Shown: positions 1 through 11,010 of the stretch, one piece after another | How positions within the stretch are numbered: position 1 is the first letter of the stretch | How the letters are laid out: each line of letters begins with the position of its first letter | DNA from: Thelonectria olida | Lineage: Eukaryota > Ascomycota > Sordariomycetes > Hypocreales > Nectriaceae | Length of the DNA: 64,000 nt | Assembly: GCA_020736575.1 (NCBI GenBank) | Contig: JAGPYM010000011.1 | Location: 434,001-498,000, forward strand | Reading direction: 5' to 3' | Position numbers and translations under genes: made by a program | The notes under the pieces: model-generated | What the model saw: the letters and a program-made list of their open reading frames with translations, nothing else | Database searches by the model: none | Told to the model about the DNA's origin: nothing

Positions 1-1074
1 TTCATCGTCTTTCGAGAATGTCTCGAGGCCGTCATCATCGTCTCGGTCCTCCTGTCGTTTCTCAAGCAGACACTCGGAGGACCCGGCCAAGACCAAGCAA
101 TCTACAAACGCCTGAGAAAGCAAGTCTGGGTCGGCGCCCTCTCCGGCATCTTCATCTGTTTCATCATCGGAGGAGCGTTCATCGGCGTCTTCTACGGTCT
201 CGGGAAAGACATTTGGGCCAAGTCTGAGGACCTCTGGGAAGGCATCTTCTACTTGATCGCCACAATCATCATTACCATCATGGGCCTCGCTTTGCTCCGC
301 ATCAACAAGATGCAGGACAAGTGGAAGGTCAAGATTGCGCAAGCTCTCAATGAGAAGCACAGCGCCACCAAGAAGGGCTGGCTGGGCAATTGGTCGCGCA
401 GGCACGTCATGTTCATTCTGCCCTTCATCACGACTCTTCGTGAAGGTGTCGAGGCCGTTGTCTTTGTCGGCGGCGTCTCGCTGGGCCTGCCAGCCGCTTC
501 CTTTCCTCTTCCCGTCGTCTGCGGCGCACTTGCCGGTCTCATCGTCGGCTTCCTAATCTATCGCGGAGGAAACATCATGTCGATCCAGATCTTCTTGATC
601 GCATCTACCAGCGTCTTGTACCTCATGGCGGCCGGAATGTTCTCCAAGGCCGTTTGGTTCCTCCAATACCATCACTTCGCGGCCAAGGTCGGTTCCGACG
701 TTGCCGAGGCGGGCAACGGGCCTGGATCTTACGACATCAGGGAGACTGTCTGGCACGTCAACTGCTGCAATCCCGAGACGGACAACGGTTGGGACGTCTT
801 CAACGCCATTCTGGGCTGGCAGAACACGGCCACGTACGGCTCCGTCATCTCGTACAACGTTTACTGGCTTGCGCTCGTCCTTGCTATCTGCTGCCTGATG
901 CACGAGGAGCGCACCGGCGCATTGCCTTTCCGAGAGCCCGTCTTGAAGACTCTTGAGATGGTCCCCGGGATGCGCGGATACGTCAAGCGTAAGCGTGAAG
1001 CTGCGAACCAGGATGCGGATGAGATGTTCCGCCAGGCTCAGCAGCAGACGACTGTCCACCATGATGTTCTATGA
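1..1074 (+). CDS. ftr1: Ftr1-type high-affinity iron permease, 5'-truncated by the window edge
   Basis: The frame is open from base 1 to the TGA at 1072-1074 (357 residues), so the true start lies outside the window. Two iron-binding REXXE motifs are visible: R-E-C-L-E at about residues 6-10 and R-E-G-V-E at about residues 143-147. Between and after them lie several hydrophobic segments (about 13-20, 45-62, 80-97, 155-185, 197-215, 285-300), as in the OFeT/Ftr1 family. In yeast and other fungi Ftr1 takes up Fe(III) across the plasma membrane together with the multicopper ferroxidase Fet3, and the partner gene is often adjacent; if so here, it would be upstream, out of sight. The C-terminus is short, basic and then Gln-rich. 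No intron is needed in the visible part. Confidence 0.93.
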   Translation, partial: FIVFRECLEAVIIVSVLLSFLKQTLGGPGQDQAIYKRLRKQVWVGALSGIFICFIIGGAFIGVFYGLGKDIWAKSEDLWEGIFYLIATIIITIMGLALLRINKMQDKWKVKIAQALNEKHSATKKGWLGNWSRRHVMFILPFITTLREGVEAVVFVGGVSLGLPAASFPLPVVCGALAGLIVGFLIYRGGNIMSIQIFLIASTSVLYLMAAGMFSKAVWFLQYHHFAAKVGSDVAEAGNGPGSYDIRETVWHVNCCNPETDNGWDVFNAILGWQNTATYGSVISYNVYWLALVLAICCLMHEERTGALPFREPVLKTLEMVPGMRGYVKRKREAANQDADEMFRQAQQQTTVHHDVL

Positions 1075-2840
1075 GTGCTTCGATCTATCATACCGGACTG
1101 AGTTCTGTTATCACGAGATTCTACGGGCGAAGTTGGAAAAACTTGGTAGCCTCTAGCAGTGACGTGTTGGCGAATTGGTTATGGAATCATGATAATCATC
1201 ACCCCTGCCAACACAGGAGCTGATATGAGTTGCTAAGACTAGAAATATGAGGGAGATAGCAAAAGCCGAGAGCTGAGGAAGTGGCAATAATTGAAATGAT
1301 CCAATTGGGGAGTAGTTGAATATAGATAGACCTCCCATACTGCGGAATTGTACCATTCATTGATATTGGTTGCTCCACCCATACCAAAATACCGGTCCAT
1401 AAGGCGGAATCACTGTAACACTCTCTTGGTCAAGACTTGGACCCTTGAGGACCTGATGGGTCACGCATGTGCGTTTGATCGCCCTGGCATCGCTCCATCG
1501 CTCCATGCAGCCACTCATCCAGCCCCCCATATGCTAGTTTCAACCCTCACGAACGGGAGACCAAATCGGGCCACTCGTGAAGGACTCGAGGTTTGTCGTT
1601 GGTAAGACCCTGTTGGGCGGGCGATCAATAGTTCAGAACTCGGCACCGTTGTGCCGTTGCGTGGGTTTATCGAGGGCGAAATGGAAGCGAGGGCCCGAAG
1701 AGTCATTATGACGTGGAATTGGAAGTCGAACCATTTCTGCTGGGTAAATAGCAAGCAAGATGAAAAGATCAATCATATGAGTTAGAATCTCCGTCATATT
1801 TCCCTTTTCACTTCGATCAGGAGCACTATGGTACTGAGAAGCAACGGATTCTTTCGTTCATCTAAGCAAGGGAATCTGTCATAATTCGCCCGTAGTGAGA
1901 CATCAAGGTGGTAATTTTGATATTTGCTCTCTTTTTCTTCTCTCCTCAAGGATGTATTGTGAACATTATCACCATCCTTTCAGTTGTGCGGTACCTCAAT
2001 TCAAACCGCTGTGGAATCGTCGTCTTGGTGAAAGCTCCTCAGTCAGCTCCACGAATTTGGATCGTTGGCAGCACTAATTTGTATCAGACTCGCTGAAATT
2101 TATTTTATCTACGATCTTTCCTTCACCCTTGCAAAAGTGCGAGTTCCTGTGCCCCCCCTGGCTGGTCGTCAACTGTGGAATCTGCCAAGAGTGCTATGCC
2201 ATGTCACTGGGGCAAGGACGCAGCCAAGGACCTACCGGAAATGCACCGGCCATGCTGCTTGCCAGGGGTTTTGTGCCATTCAGAGGCTTGATTCCGAACC
2301 TTGTTTGGTTGCTTCGACTGCTGGGAGAAAGTTTCTAGACTACTTGGCGGAAGTGACTCAAGCCAAAGACGCGTCCCCAAGCATATTTCATCTGTTATAC
2401 CCCCAGTCATCCCCAAACGCACAAAGTATTAAGAATGCCAACCAAGATTTTTCATCCGGGGTATGTATGCTAGGCCCGCCCAGGCCAAGGCGTCGATCCC
2501 CTAGCCGGTTCCAGATGCACGGTATCGTCGCCGAAGTTGCCGGGACTCATTTACAACCCACCGCCCCAACATGCATTCAACACCTAACCCATGGATCCCA
2601 GGCAAGTATGAGGGCGATCAAACTGACTCTGTTTGTTTCTCCGTGGATAAATACCGGGAGATGTTCGGGACCGGATCGTATCTTAGCAAGCCACAACGTC
2701 ACAATCCCGCCATTCCCCGAGCAGCCAAGACCCCCGAGCCAGCATTGCATTTGTAACACTCTTCGCATTCTCATTACTCCTCAACTCTTCAACTCACGTT
2801 TCCAAGATTGCATCGTATCATTATCATAATCACCATCATC
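1075..2840. other. Spacer without a convincing gene
   Basis: About 1.8 kb. The only long open frame (2065-2829, +) lacks family features and has biased composition; I treat it as chance. The stretch contains the 3' region of the iron permease and the promoter and leader of the next gene. The last 60 bases before 2841 are rich in CATCATCA-type and pyrimidine runs, typical of a fungal 5' leader. Confidence 0.5.
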
Positions 2841-4098
2841 ATGACTCCCACCCCATTCAAGGCCGGCATCATCGGCTACGGAACGTCAGCAAAGGTGTTT
2901 CACATCCCCTTCCTCACGGCGTCTCCCTCTTTCACAGTCCATGCCATCGTGCAGCGAACCGGCGATGCAGCAAAGGAAGCACACCCGGAATCCATCATCT
3001 ACCGATCTACAGACGAGCTGTTCGAGGACAAGAACGTGGACTTTGTTGTCGTTTGCACGCCTGTCGAAACTCACTTTGACATGGCCACGCGTGCCCTGAA
3101 TGCTGGCAAGCATGGTATGTTAACAAACCCCCATTTCATCATGTGTGGGAGAGGTTTTAATGGTGAAAATCAATAGTGGTTGTTGAAAAGCCCTTTTGTC
3201 CCACGAGCGAGGAGTGTAATCAGCTCATTGACCTAGCCAAGGCGGAAGGAAAACTCCTCACCGTTTTCCAAAATCGCCGCTGGGATGTCGAGTTTCTAAC
3301 TCTCCAGAAGGTCATTGCCGAGGGCCATCTCGGCCGTATCGTCGAGTTCTCCTCGCACTATGACCTTTTCCTGAATGAGTTGCCCAGCTTTTGGCCGGGG
3401 ATGCTCTCGCAGCCCGGAGGTAGTCTTCTGCACGGCCTTGGAACACATATCATCGACCAGATGCTTGTGCTCTTTGGCTCGCCCTCGAAAATCACAGGTT
3501 TTCTTCAATGCCATCACCAAGAGGATGTTGAGGATGCCTTTACGGTCTTGTTCCAATACCCTGGGGGCCTAGTCGTCACTCTGAAGTCAACCCTTTGCAG
3601 CACGGAGAACAATCAGCTCAGGTTCTGGATTCGTGGAAAGAATGGAAGCTTCAAGAAGGTATGCTAGCTTCACCAGATGGCCTCGTCAACTCACTCACGC
3701 CACTAGTACCACATCGACCCTCAAGAACCGCAAATTAATGCAGGGATGAAGGTGGACGATCCTGAATTTGGAAAGGAGGATGAGAGTAGATATGGTGAGT
3801 TAAATTCTTTCCAATTATCTCATGACTTCTTATTTATTTCTATTTCCCAGGTATCCTTACTGTGGCCGAGAAGCCTGATGAGGAGCACACTCAAGCCCGC
3901 TTCGAGGCCGGTCGGTTGAAGGAGTCGGTGTATCCTAACGTCCCGCCACAGACCTACTCTAAGTATTATGAGCTCTTTGCTGCGGCCCTCGAGGGCAAAG
4001 GAGGAGTCCCGGTGAAGCCCGAAGATGCGCGAGATGGAATTAGAATTATCGAATTGGCAAAGGAGAGCTCTCAGAATGGGAATACACTATCTTTTTAA
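2841..4098 (+). CDS. Gfo/Idh/MocA oxidoreductase (YvaA/YdgJ-like, scyllo-inositol-dehydrogenase type)
   Basis: Exons 2841-3114, 3177-3658, 3707-3794 and 3851-4098 give 363 residues; all three introns are GT...AG and keep phase. The N-terminal Rossmann fold starts with G-I-I-G-Y-G-T at about residues 9-15. Joining exons 1 and 2 makes the family motif G-K-H-V-V-V-E-K-P-F, whose Lys is catalytic. The following N-R-R-W-D plus F-L-T-L, and later H-G-L-G-T-H-I-I-D-Q with the catalytic-type His, match the subgroup that includes bacterial YvaA/YdgJ dehydrogenases. Such enzymes oxidise a sugar or polyol hydroxyl with NAD(P); the substrate here cannot be read from sequence. It is the first of three related but divergent dehydrogenase genes around a Zn2Cys6 regulator, so a shared catabolic role is inferred. 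The start has a good A at -3 context (ATCATCATG). Confidence 0.9.
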
Positions 4099-4731
4099 CC
4101 GACTAGGTACATAGAGGTATAGGAATAGAAGATGACATGTAGCTATCTAAATTAATGTCTACTATGAAATCTTTTAATGCGTACAATCTCCCAGACAATT
4201 ACTTGACGGTAAACAGTTGATTATTTCTAACTCTCTGCAGTCGTCCAGCGTGTGCGTGTGGTCAGTATGAGCGAAGCACGTAAAATCGCCGTATTCACTC
4301 GTAAGAGAAACCCCTCTTCTCCCTTAGCACCATGAATGCTCATTAAGGTGTATTGATAAGCTGCCAAGACCCCAGTACGATACCTGGCCATGGGAGGGAG
4401 GAGCATGTCAACAAAGATTGGCGCATGAGCTCGGTAGACCCGCCGAAGTTGCCGACCATGAAGCAACCGATACTCCGCGGAGTATTAGAAATCAGCCTTC
4501 ACCTTGGCGGGCTATTTCTCCACACCAACAGATCAGAAGCTAGAGCTGGCTGGGGTTGTTAGTTGGGATGGATGAGCTACAGGTATATAACACAGCATCG
4601 CCTAAGAAGAATTTCCAAGGTAGAGATCAAGCTTGTAACTACGCAGCACATCAACGTCTACTCTCCCGGCTGAAACCTTAACCTCCCATTCTCCTTATAG
4701 TTCATCAAAACATCATAAACCCTTACGGACC
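4099..4731. other. Intergenic region with TATA-like box
   Basis: Contains the 3' region of the upstream dehydrogenase and the promoter of the next one. A TATATA string at 4584-4589 lies 148 bases before the ATG at 4732 and is the best core-promoter candidate; the final 60 bases are pyrimidine/AT-rich leader. No gene seen. Confidence 0.45.
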
Positions 4732-5873
4732 ATGGCCACCAACCCTCAACTGCGATGGGGTGTCATCGGCACCGGTTGGATCGCCGACATGTTCATTAAG
4801 GACATCCTCGCCCCTCGCCCCAATAGTCCCGCAAAGCACATCCTCGCCGCCGTCGGCACATCAAGTAGCATCGAGAAGAGCGAGAAATTCATTGAAAGCC
4901 ACTGGAAAGGCGAAGGCCAACGTCCAAAGGCGTTTGGTAGCTACCAAGAGGTGTACGACTACCCCGAGGCCGACATCGTGTACATCGCTACTCCCCACAC
5001 GCTGCACAAACAGAACTGCCTAGATGCCATCAGGGCCGGCAAACATGTCTTATGCGAGAAGCCTTTCACCATGAATAGCAAAGAGGCTGAGGAAGTTGTT
5101 GCTGCCGCAAAGGCCAAGGGCGTCTTTTTGATGGAGGGTAAGAATCATCTCAGTCTAGAATTCCTAGAGCAGACACTGACGAGTTCTTCTTAGCCGTATG
5201 GACCCTATTCTTCCCCTTGGCCATTGAGCTCCAGAGCAAGATCGAATCAGGTGCCATCGGCCGCATCTGGCGATCCGTCGTTGAAATTGGCCTGGGCGCC
5301 GACTGGGACACCATCCCCCAGTCTCACAGACTTAAAGATCCAGCTCTTGGCGGCGGAGCTCTTCTTGATCTTGGAATCTACACCATAACATACTCTTCGT
5401 TGATCATGGGCCGAGGCCTTTACGGCGACGAGCACCCAGACATCAAGGTCACGTCGGCAATGGACATTGTCAACGGCGTCGACGAGACCAGCACCGTTAT
5501 TCTGCAGTACAAGACCACAGACGGCCAGCCTCAAACCGCGGTTTGTCTGCCAACTGTCCTTGCCAACGGCCAACAGGACTTTGGGCGGATCCAAGGCAAG
5601 GAAGGATCGATTACGCTGTATGCTGAGTTGGGACCCAGTTGCCCTACTGGCTTCAGGGTGAAGAACTCCAAGGGCGAGGAGGAAGACTTCCGGTTCGACC
5701 ATCCCGAGGGCACATTTGGATTCATCTATGAGGCAGATGCAGTCGCCCGGGACATCTTTGCTGGCAGGGCAGAGAATGCCAGAATGCCCCTGTCAGAGAC
5801 TTTGAGAGTTATGCGTCTGATGGATCAGATCCGAGCACAGTGTGGTTTGGTATATCCTCAAGATAATGAATAG
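4732..5873 (+). CDS. Dihydrodiol / D-xylose dehydrogenase-type Gfo/Idh/MocA oxidoreductase
   Basis: Exons 4732-5137 and 5194-5873 encode 361 residues; the 56-nt intron is GT...AG. The N-terminus carries G-V-I-G-T-G-W-I-A-D (NADP-binding Rossmann loop, about residues 9-18), then A-T-P-H-T-L-H and G-K-H-V-L-C-E-K-P-F. Splicing creates M-E-A-V-W-T-L-F-F-P, the signature of the trans-dihydrodiol / NADP-dependent D-xylose dehydrogenase branch, which includes fungal xylose dehydrogenases. The C-terminal half has the G-G-G-A-L-L-D-L-G-I-Y stretch of that branch. Family knowledge suggests oxidation of an aldopentose or related sugar; the exact substrate is inference. It lies between the YvaA-like gene and the convergent Zn2Cys6 regulator, with only 42 bases between the two stop codons. 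Confidence 0.92.
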
Positions 5874-5915
5874 GTTTGATAGACTGGGAAGAGAAAGATA
5901 GGTAACTAATCAGCT

Positions 5916-8481
5916 TCACCCTAAGTCAGAGCCTAATATTCCTTCTTCTATACACATCATCTCTAGAATCTGTCGCGCTAGTTGAAGATCTTGGCTCTCC
6001 TTTTCCCAGTATTTAAGGTGGTTGATGGCAATCTGGATATAGTACTCTGCCTCCATTTGTCGATCCATGCTCTTGATCAAGCCAGACTTCATCCCCGCGA
6101 ATAATATTAGCGCCATCATTGTCGCCTCTCGACATCTAAACCAAGAGCCATGATGGCGATGCGTGAAGCCAACGGCCCAAATAGGATCGAGGCAGGTATC
6201 AACGCACTTTTCCGCGAAGGAACGGATGGCATGATTTAGTAGCACGTCTTGTCCCTGGGTGTGAACAAAGCGGTATAAAAAAGGGCGATACATGAGGCGT
6301 TTGAGCTTCGAGTAGCGGCCCCATGTTGCGATGTGAAGCTCGGTGTACCTGTCGGGCGCCAGACTGGAATCCCAGAATCGGATGGGCACGGGGAGAGACT
6401 CTCTCCTACACCAAGTCAGCTCTATGTTGAACGATACAAGGTAACGAGAAATGCTTACCAAGCTTCGAGTTGTCTTTCGAAGTCCAAGGCGGCATTGATC
6501 ATGTCCAAGGCATTTCCCCGAAGCCATGATGAGTTTTCTGTTGTGTAAAACTGCTGAGTGATCCGTTGTGAAAGCCGCAGTAGCGATATTTCGGTGAGGT
6601 AGTAGAACCATGACTGCTCATATAGAAGCGCGTGGTCCATGGAATTAGAGGATGTTGTTGACACGGACTGGGGCGATGCGCCCATCAAAGTGCTGCTACT
6701 GAAGCCCGCAAAACCACCAGGCGATGGATGGAGTACATCGACTGCAGGTGGAGATGGAAACATGTGAGGGTAGTTGATGGAAGAAAGGCTTGACGGAGGC
6801 AGGGGAATCTCGACCGTGAGTTCCCTGTCGCAAGTTAGCACTGGCAAATACGATACTATGGAGTGATGATCGACATGCATTTCAGACTTGAGACAACTCC
6901 AGTATAGTCTCTGCTCCAGGCTTCTTAGGCTCTCCGTCTTTGTGTCAATCCATTGGTTGCCCTCGGAACTCAACCTTCCGCTGCTTTTCAGATAGACGAT
7001 GTAGACGCTGGATGCTTGCGTGAATGCTTGCCATGCTTGGATTGGGCGTAACGTGTACATCAAGTAAATTCCCGACAAGAGGTGGCATTGACAAGATGCG
7101 ATGGTGCGATCTAAAAGGCCGAAGCGGCGTCGGGCCGAGTGGTAGTACGTCTCACCGTGTATACGGGCTTCGAGATCATGAGACGAGGAACTGAGAGGAA
7201 CATCGAGTGACATATTGGTTGAGTCAAACGGGGCTGCAATGGCACCAAGCGCAGCTGCAAGTAGCTAGGCGTGAAGTCGCTATTAGTATCACAGAGATTA
7301 CAAAAGTAGAGACGAATGAACAGAATTGCGCCGACGTACAACAAGACAGGACCTTGTGTCCCAGAGGGGGCCTGTTTCCGCCACCAGCCTCGCATCTGCA
7401 AGCAAACTCTTTCCATCGAGGATGGGATTTTTTATGTGCACGTGTCTAAGAAACTGTTTTACTAGAAGTATGACATCGTCAACATCATTGACGGGAGGTA
7501 GTCTCGCTGTGCCACGTGTTTGCACAATCACATCGTTGTGTCCAGGGTCTTGGTCGGCGATGAACAGCGTATCGCGAGACCACTTGCTAGCAGACGTGTT
7601 TGCAAAGATGGGCCAACGGAAGAGTGATTCTGTCGCTGTATACTCGGAGGGCTCATCATAGACTGCAGGTGAGGCGGGACGGGGTCGGCGAAATTGGCTA
7701 GTGTTGGACGTTGTGTCTGGGGCAGTGCTGGAGGCTGGTCCTTGGCTTGCATGGGAGGGCTCATCTCTCGTGATACTGGCAGGCGAGTTGGCCGTGTCAT
7801 TTCGAGGAGGTAGCCTATCCAATATCTCATTCAACGAGCGCAGGATCAACGGAACGGCCGAATCGAGTCTTTCACTTGGGGCGACACACAGAATTAGAAA
7901 CGTCTTCCCAGACATCAGGGAACAAATACTCACGGTGCTCCATAGTTTTGTTCGGGATAAACACAGTCACACCCAAGTCGAGCGCAACCTACACACTGTG
8001 GTCTATCATTGGAGCATTTAACCTTGCGACTCTTGCAAGTGTGACAGGCTGTTGGGGCTCGCTTCCGGACTTGGCGGCTGGGTGCATCATCGGCAACAGG
8101 CGCAGGGCGTTTCCGAGATGTGGATGGTAGCGACACCTCCCCATTCTGCCCCAGGTCTTGGTCGTCCTCACCGACTCTCGGCTGCGGGGTTTCCTCCATC
8201 GGTAGATGCAGCCCAGGTGTTGAACAAGCGCGTGGCACTAGCGTATCCCTAGAGGTTGAGTTGTCTGGGGCGGGGGAGAATACGCTGAGACAGTGAAGCA
8301 GTTGTGTTTTGCGGTAGATCTCCGAAGTTACCGGTGAAGCAGACGATAGAGTGGAGAAAGAAGGATGTGACAGCGGGCAAATAGGATCACCAGCTGAATG
8401 GTTGGTGGAGTTGGAAGCGGGGAGCATCCGGTCTTTCGGTATCTTCGGCAGAGCTGCCGATGGGCCTGTTAAGCATTGCAT
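5916..8481 (-). CDS. Zn(II)2Cys6 transcription factor with fungal-specific middle domain
   Basis: Transcribed leftward in four exons: 8481-7934, 7874-7340, 7264-6459 and 6405-5916, giving 792 residues. The DNA-binding domain lies at about residues 146-173 with spacing C-X2-C-X6-C-X6-C-X2-C-X6-C, preceded by a basic stretch. The joined exons 2 and 3 restore L-V-L-L-A-A-A-L-G-A-I-A, typical of the start of the fungal-specific transcription-factor domain, and the rest is helical with poly-Ser linkers. The ATG at 8481 follows a TAG that could be a 3' splice site, so a 5'-leader intron is possible; a Met at about residue 95 (8199) is an alternative start. It shares a divergent promoter with the dehydrogenase at 8700 and is convergent with the one at 4732, so control of these genes is the simplest inference. 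Confidence 0.9.
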
Positions 8482-8699
8482 CTACATGAGATCATCTTAT
8501 TATCAATAAGTCATGCAAGCAATACTTGAGCACATACTCTCTATAAGCCGCTTAAACACCAGGTTATATCAATGTCAGATTTCCCCATAAAGAGGTTTGC
8601 AGTACTTCACTCTCAGTCTCAGGTTGCCAGACGTGCATGTTGAACTTGAATCCATCGCCCTCATTCTATCAAAAAAATCGAAGGACCGATCTGAGCAAA
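8482..8699. promoter_or_regulatory. Divergent promoter between regulator and third dehydrogenase
   Basis: Only 218 bases separate the two start codons, so both promoters and leaders must fit here. Such compact sharing of a promoter by a Zn2Cys6 gene and an enzyme gene often marks pathway-specific control. I could not pick out a confident CGG inverted repeat by eye. Confidence 0.6.
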
Positions 8700-9914
8700 A
8701 TGGCCACCGGAAACCGTATTCTTGGTGTCGGTTTGATCGGCTGTGGAGAAGTATCACAGGTCGTTCACATTCCGACCCTAGGGTTTCTATCCCATTTGTT
8801 CAAGATCACATACCTTTGCGACGTCTCAGAAAATGCCCTGGAACACACCAGAAGCAAGATCGGTGGTGGGCCTCCAAAGACTACGAGGAACCCCGAAGAG
8901 CTTTGCTCGTCCGCCGAAGTTGACGTCGTCTTCATCGTCAACAGCACCGAATACCACGCGGACCATGCCATTCTCGCTCTCCAGAACAACAAGCATGTGT
9001 TGATTGAGAAGCCAGCTGCTTTCAACCTCCGCGATCTGGGGAGGATCAAGGAGGCAGAGAAATCCTCTGAGGGCAAAGCCATGGTGGGATATATGCGGCG
9101 GTATGCTTCGGCTTTCCAAACTGCCATCAAAGAGATCGGTGGCTTAGACCAGATCATGTATGCCCGAGTACGAGGTGAGAAACAGCATTGCACGCTCTTC
9201 AGGCCTCGGACATATCTCACCGCTGACTTCCATTGGCACAGATATTATTGGACCCAACTCGGCTTTCGTCTCTCAATCGGGCACTTTTCCTAAGCGATTT
9301 ACCGATTTTCGTCAGGAAGATACCGATGACTTGAAGGCGCGTAACACTGAGAGCGTCGAGACTGGCTTGAAAGAATGTGGTGCCGATACATCCGATCTCA
9401 ATCGACTCTTCTGGCAGTACCTTGGTGGCCTGGGGTCGCACGACCTCTCTGCAATGAGAGAGCTGCTGGGCATGCCGCTCGCGGTGCATGGTGCCAGTGT
9501 CACGCTGCCGTTCTGGAAGTACGTCCCGTTATCAAAGTACACCATGCACTTAGCTGACCAGCGAGCAGTGTCCTGTTCAAGTACCCCGGCTTCAGCGTGA
9601 GCTACGAGTCTGGCATTGATGACGTCCCACGATTTGATGCGCACATTGAAGTGTACAGCAAGACCAAGACGGTTCGGATTCAGTACGACACCCCCTACGT
9701 CAAGGGCTTGCCCATCACTCTTCACATTGCCGAGAACTGCGACGGAGTGTACAAAGACTCAACCGTACGGGTCACGTATGAGGACGCCTACACCCAGGAA
9801 ATGAAGGAGTTGTATGACTGGATCACGAAGGATAAACCAATCAAGACGACGATAGAAGACTCTGAGAACGATTTGAAGATCTTCGGCATGATTGTCAACG
9901 CCCTATTAACATGA
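8700..9914 (+). CDS. Third Gfo/Idh/MocA family oxidoreductase
   Basis: Exons 8700-9174, 9242-9518 and 9569-9914 give 365 residues, both introns GT...AG in phase. The Rossmann start G-V-G-L-I-G-C-G-E-V-S-Q (about residues 8-19) is followed by V-V-F-I-V-N-S-T-E-Y-H and K-H-V-L-I-E-K-P-A, the family's catalytic-Lys motif in slightly altered form (A where most have F). The C-terminal half is a beta-sheet-type domain with F-K-Y-P-G-F-S-V-S-Y-E, made only when exon 3 is joined. An in-frame ATG at 8637 would add 21 residues; I chose 8700 because the G-X-G-X-X-G loop then sits at the usual distance from the start. It belongs to a subgroup of its own, distinct from the two neighbouring dehydrogenases. 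Substrate unknown. Confidence 0.9.
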
Positions 9915-10168
9915 TATAACAAGGATACTGCGACAAGTCTTGCGAGACAAAATTAAGCGGGCCCAATCATGGAATGAGTCAATGTCACAGATGATCTATT
10001 ACAGGGAAGTCAGGTTTCACAGACTGGAATCACGAAGCTGATTGTAGGAAGATTGTATAGATAACTGAAACAACAGTGGAGGTTGCAATACTATCTCAAA
10101 AGTTTTAAACGCAATCCATCCTAGAACATCATGAACAAAGAAAACCTCGAGTCATTATCGTGACATCA
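9915..10168. other. Convergent 3' spacer
   Basis: Holds the two facing 3' ends of the dehydrogenase and the Q-rich protein gene. AT-rich in the middle; no gene or clear hairpin seen. Confidence 0.4.
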
Positions 10169-11010
10169 TTAATCGGAGTCGCTGCTGCTGGAGCTGTCAC
10201 CTCCTCTGCTCTTGTACTTCTTGTGCTTCTTGTCCTTCTTCTTCCTGTGATGTTGTTAGCCAGCAGTCCGTGTTAAGATGGACAAGAGGTGTATATGGTA
10301 CTCACTTCTTAAACGTGTTCTCCAACACGTTGGCACCAATAGCGCCAGCGGCAGCGGCACCTAGACTACCCAGCATGCCACCTCCCGCTTTATGTGCGGC
10401 CCACGCTGCGGCTCCGCCTCCAACCAGGGTAGCGCCGAGACCTCGGTCGCCATCAGGGCCGGGTTGACCGGGCTGGCCGTACTGACCAGGAGCACCTCCG
10501 GGATAGCCCTGGCCCTGCTGTCCACCGTATTGGGATTGAGAGTTGTAATCTTGGTGCTGAGGAGGGTATGGAGAGGTTCCGCGGTTATCGTGGCCCTGAG
10601 GAGGGGCGCCGTAGCCCTGCTGGCCGGGAGGAGGAGAGGAATAGTTGGGCTGAGGGGTGTGGGAGGCGTAGTCTGGCTGGGGAGGGCCTTGGTAGCCGCC
10701 GTGGGGAGGGGCGTTGTAGCCTTGGTTCTGGGGAGGCGGGGAGGAGTATTGATTCTGGAAGCCATCCGGGTTAGCCATCTATCGAGGAAAACGGGTCGGT
10801 CGGGAATTATCAACAAACCTGCTGAGGGTAGCCCTGCTGGCCGTAACCCTGTTGGCCATAAGGAGGCTGCTGCTGGCCGTGGCCTTGCTGTTGAGGATAA
10901 CCTTGCTGCTGACCGTAGCCCTGCTGCTGCTGCTGGCCGTAATTGGAGTACTGGGGCTGCTGCTGGTTGTACCCGCCGCTTCCGCCGCCGTAGTAATCCT
11001 GCGATGACAT
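10169..11010 (-). CDS. Q/P/G/Y-rich protein with glycine-zipper segment
   Basis: Exons 11010-10819, 10778-10306 and 10244-10169 give 246 residues; the 40-nt and 61-nt introns keep phase. The N-terminal two thirds are low complexity: repeated G-Y-G-Q-Q and P-P-P/Q blocks, like prion-like or disordered domains. At about residues 170-210 comes a Gly/Ala-rich stretch with G-X3-G spacing (G-L-G-A-T-L-V-G-G-G-A-A-A-W-A-A-H-K and the following G-S-L-G-A-A-A-A-G-A-I-G), a glycine-zipper (2TM) type membrane hairpin. The tail is a Lys cluster followed by an acidic Ser/Asp run (S-S-S-S-S-D-S-D). No enzyme domain. Disordered tails joined to a glycine zipper suggest a membrane- or stress-associated protein; the actual role is unknown. 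Confidence 0.8.

Noticed and set aside
2065..2829. Long plus-strand open frame of 254 codons
   Set aside because: No domain, odd Pro/Ser/Arg composition, no clear ATG context, and it runs into the leader of the dehydrogenase gene.
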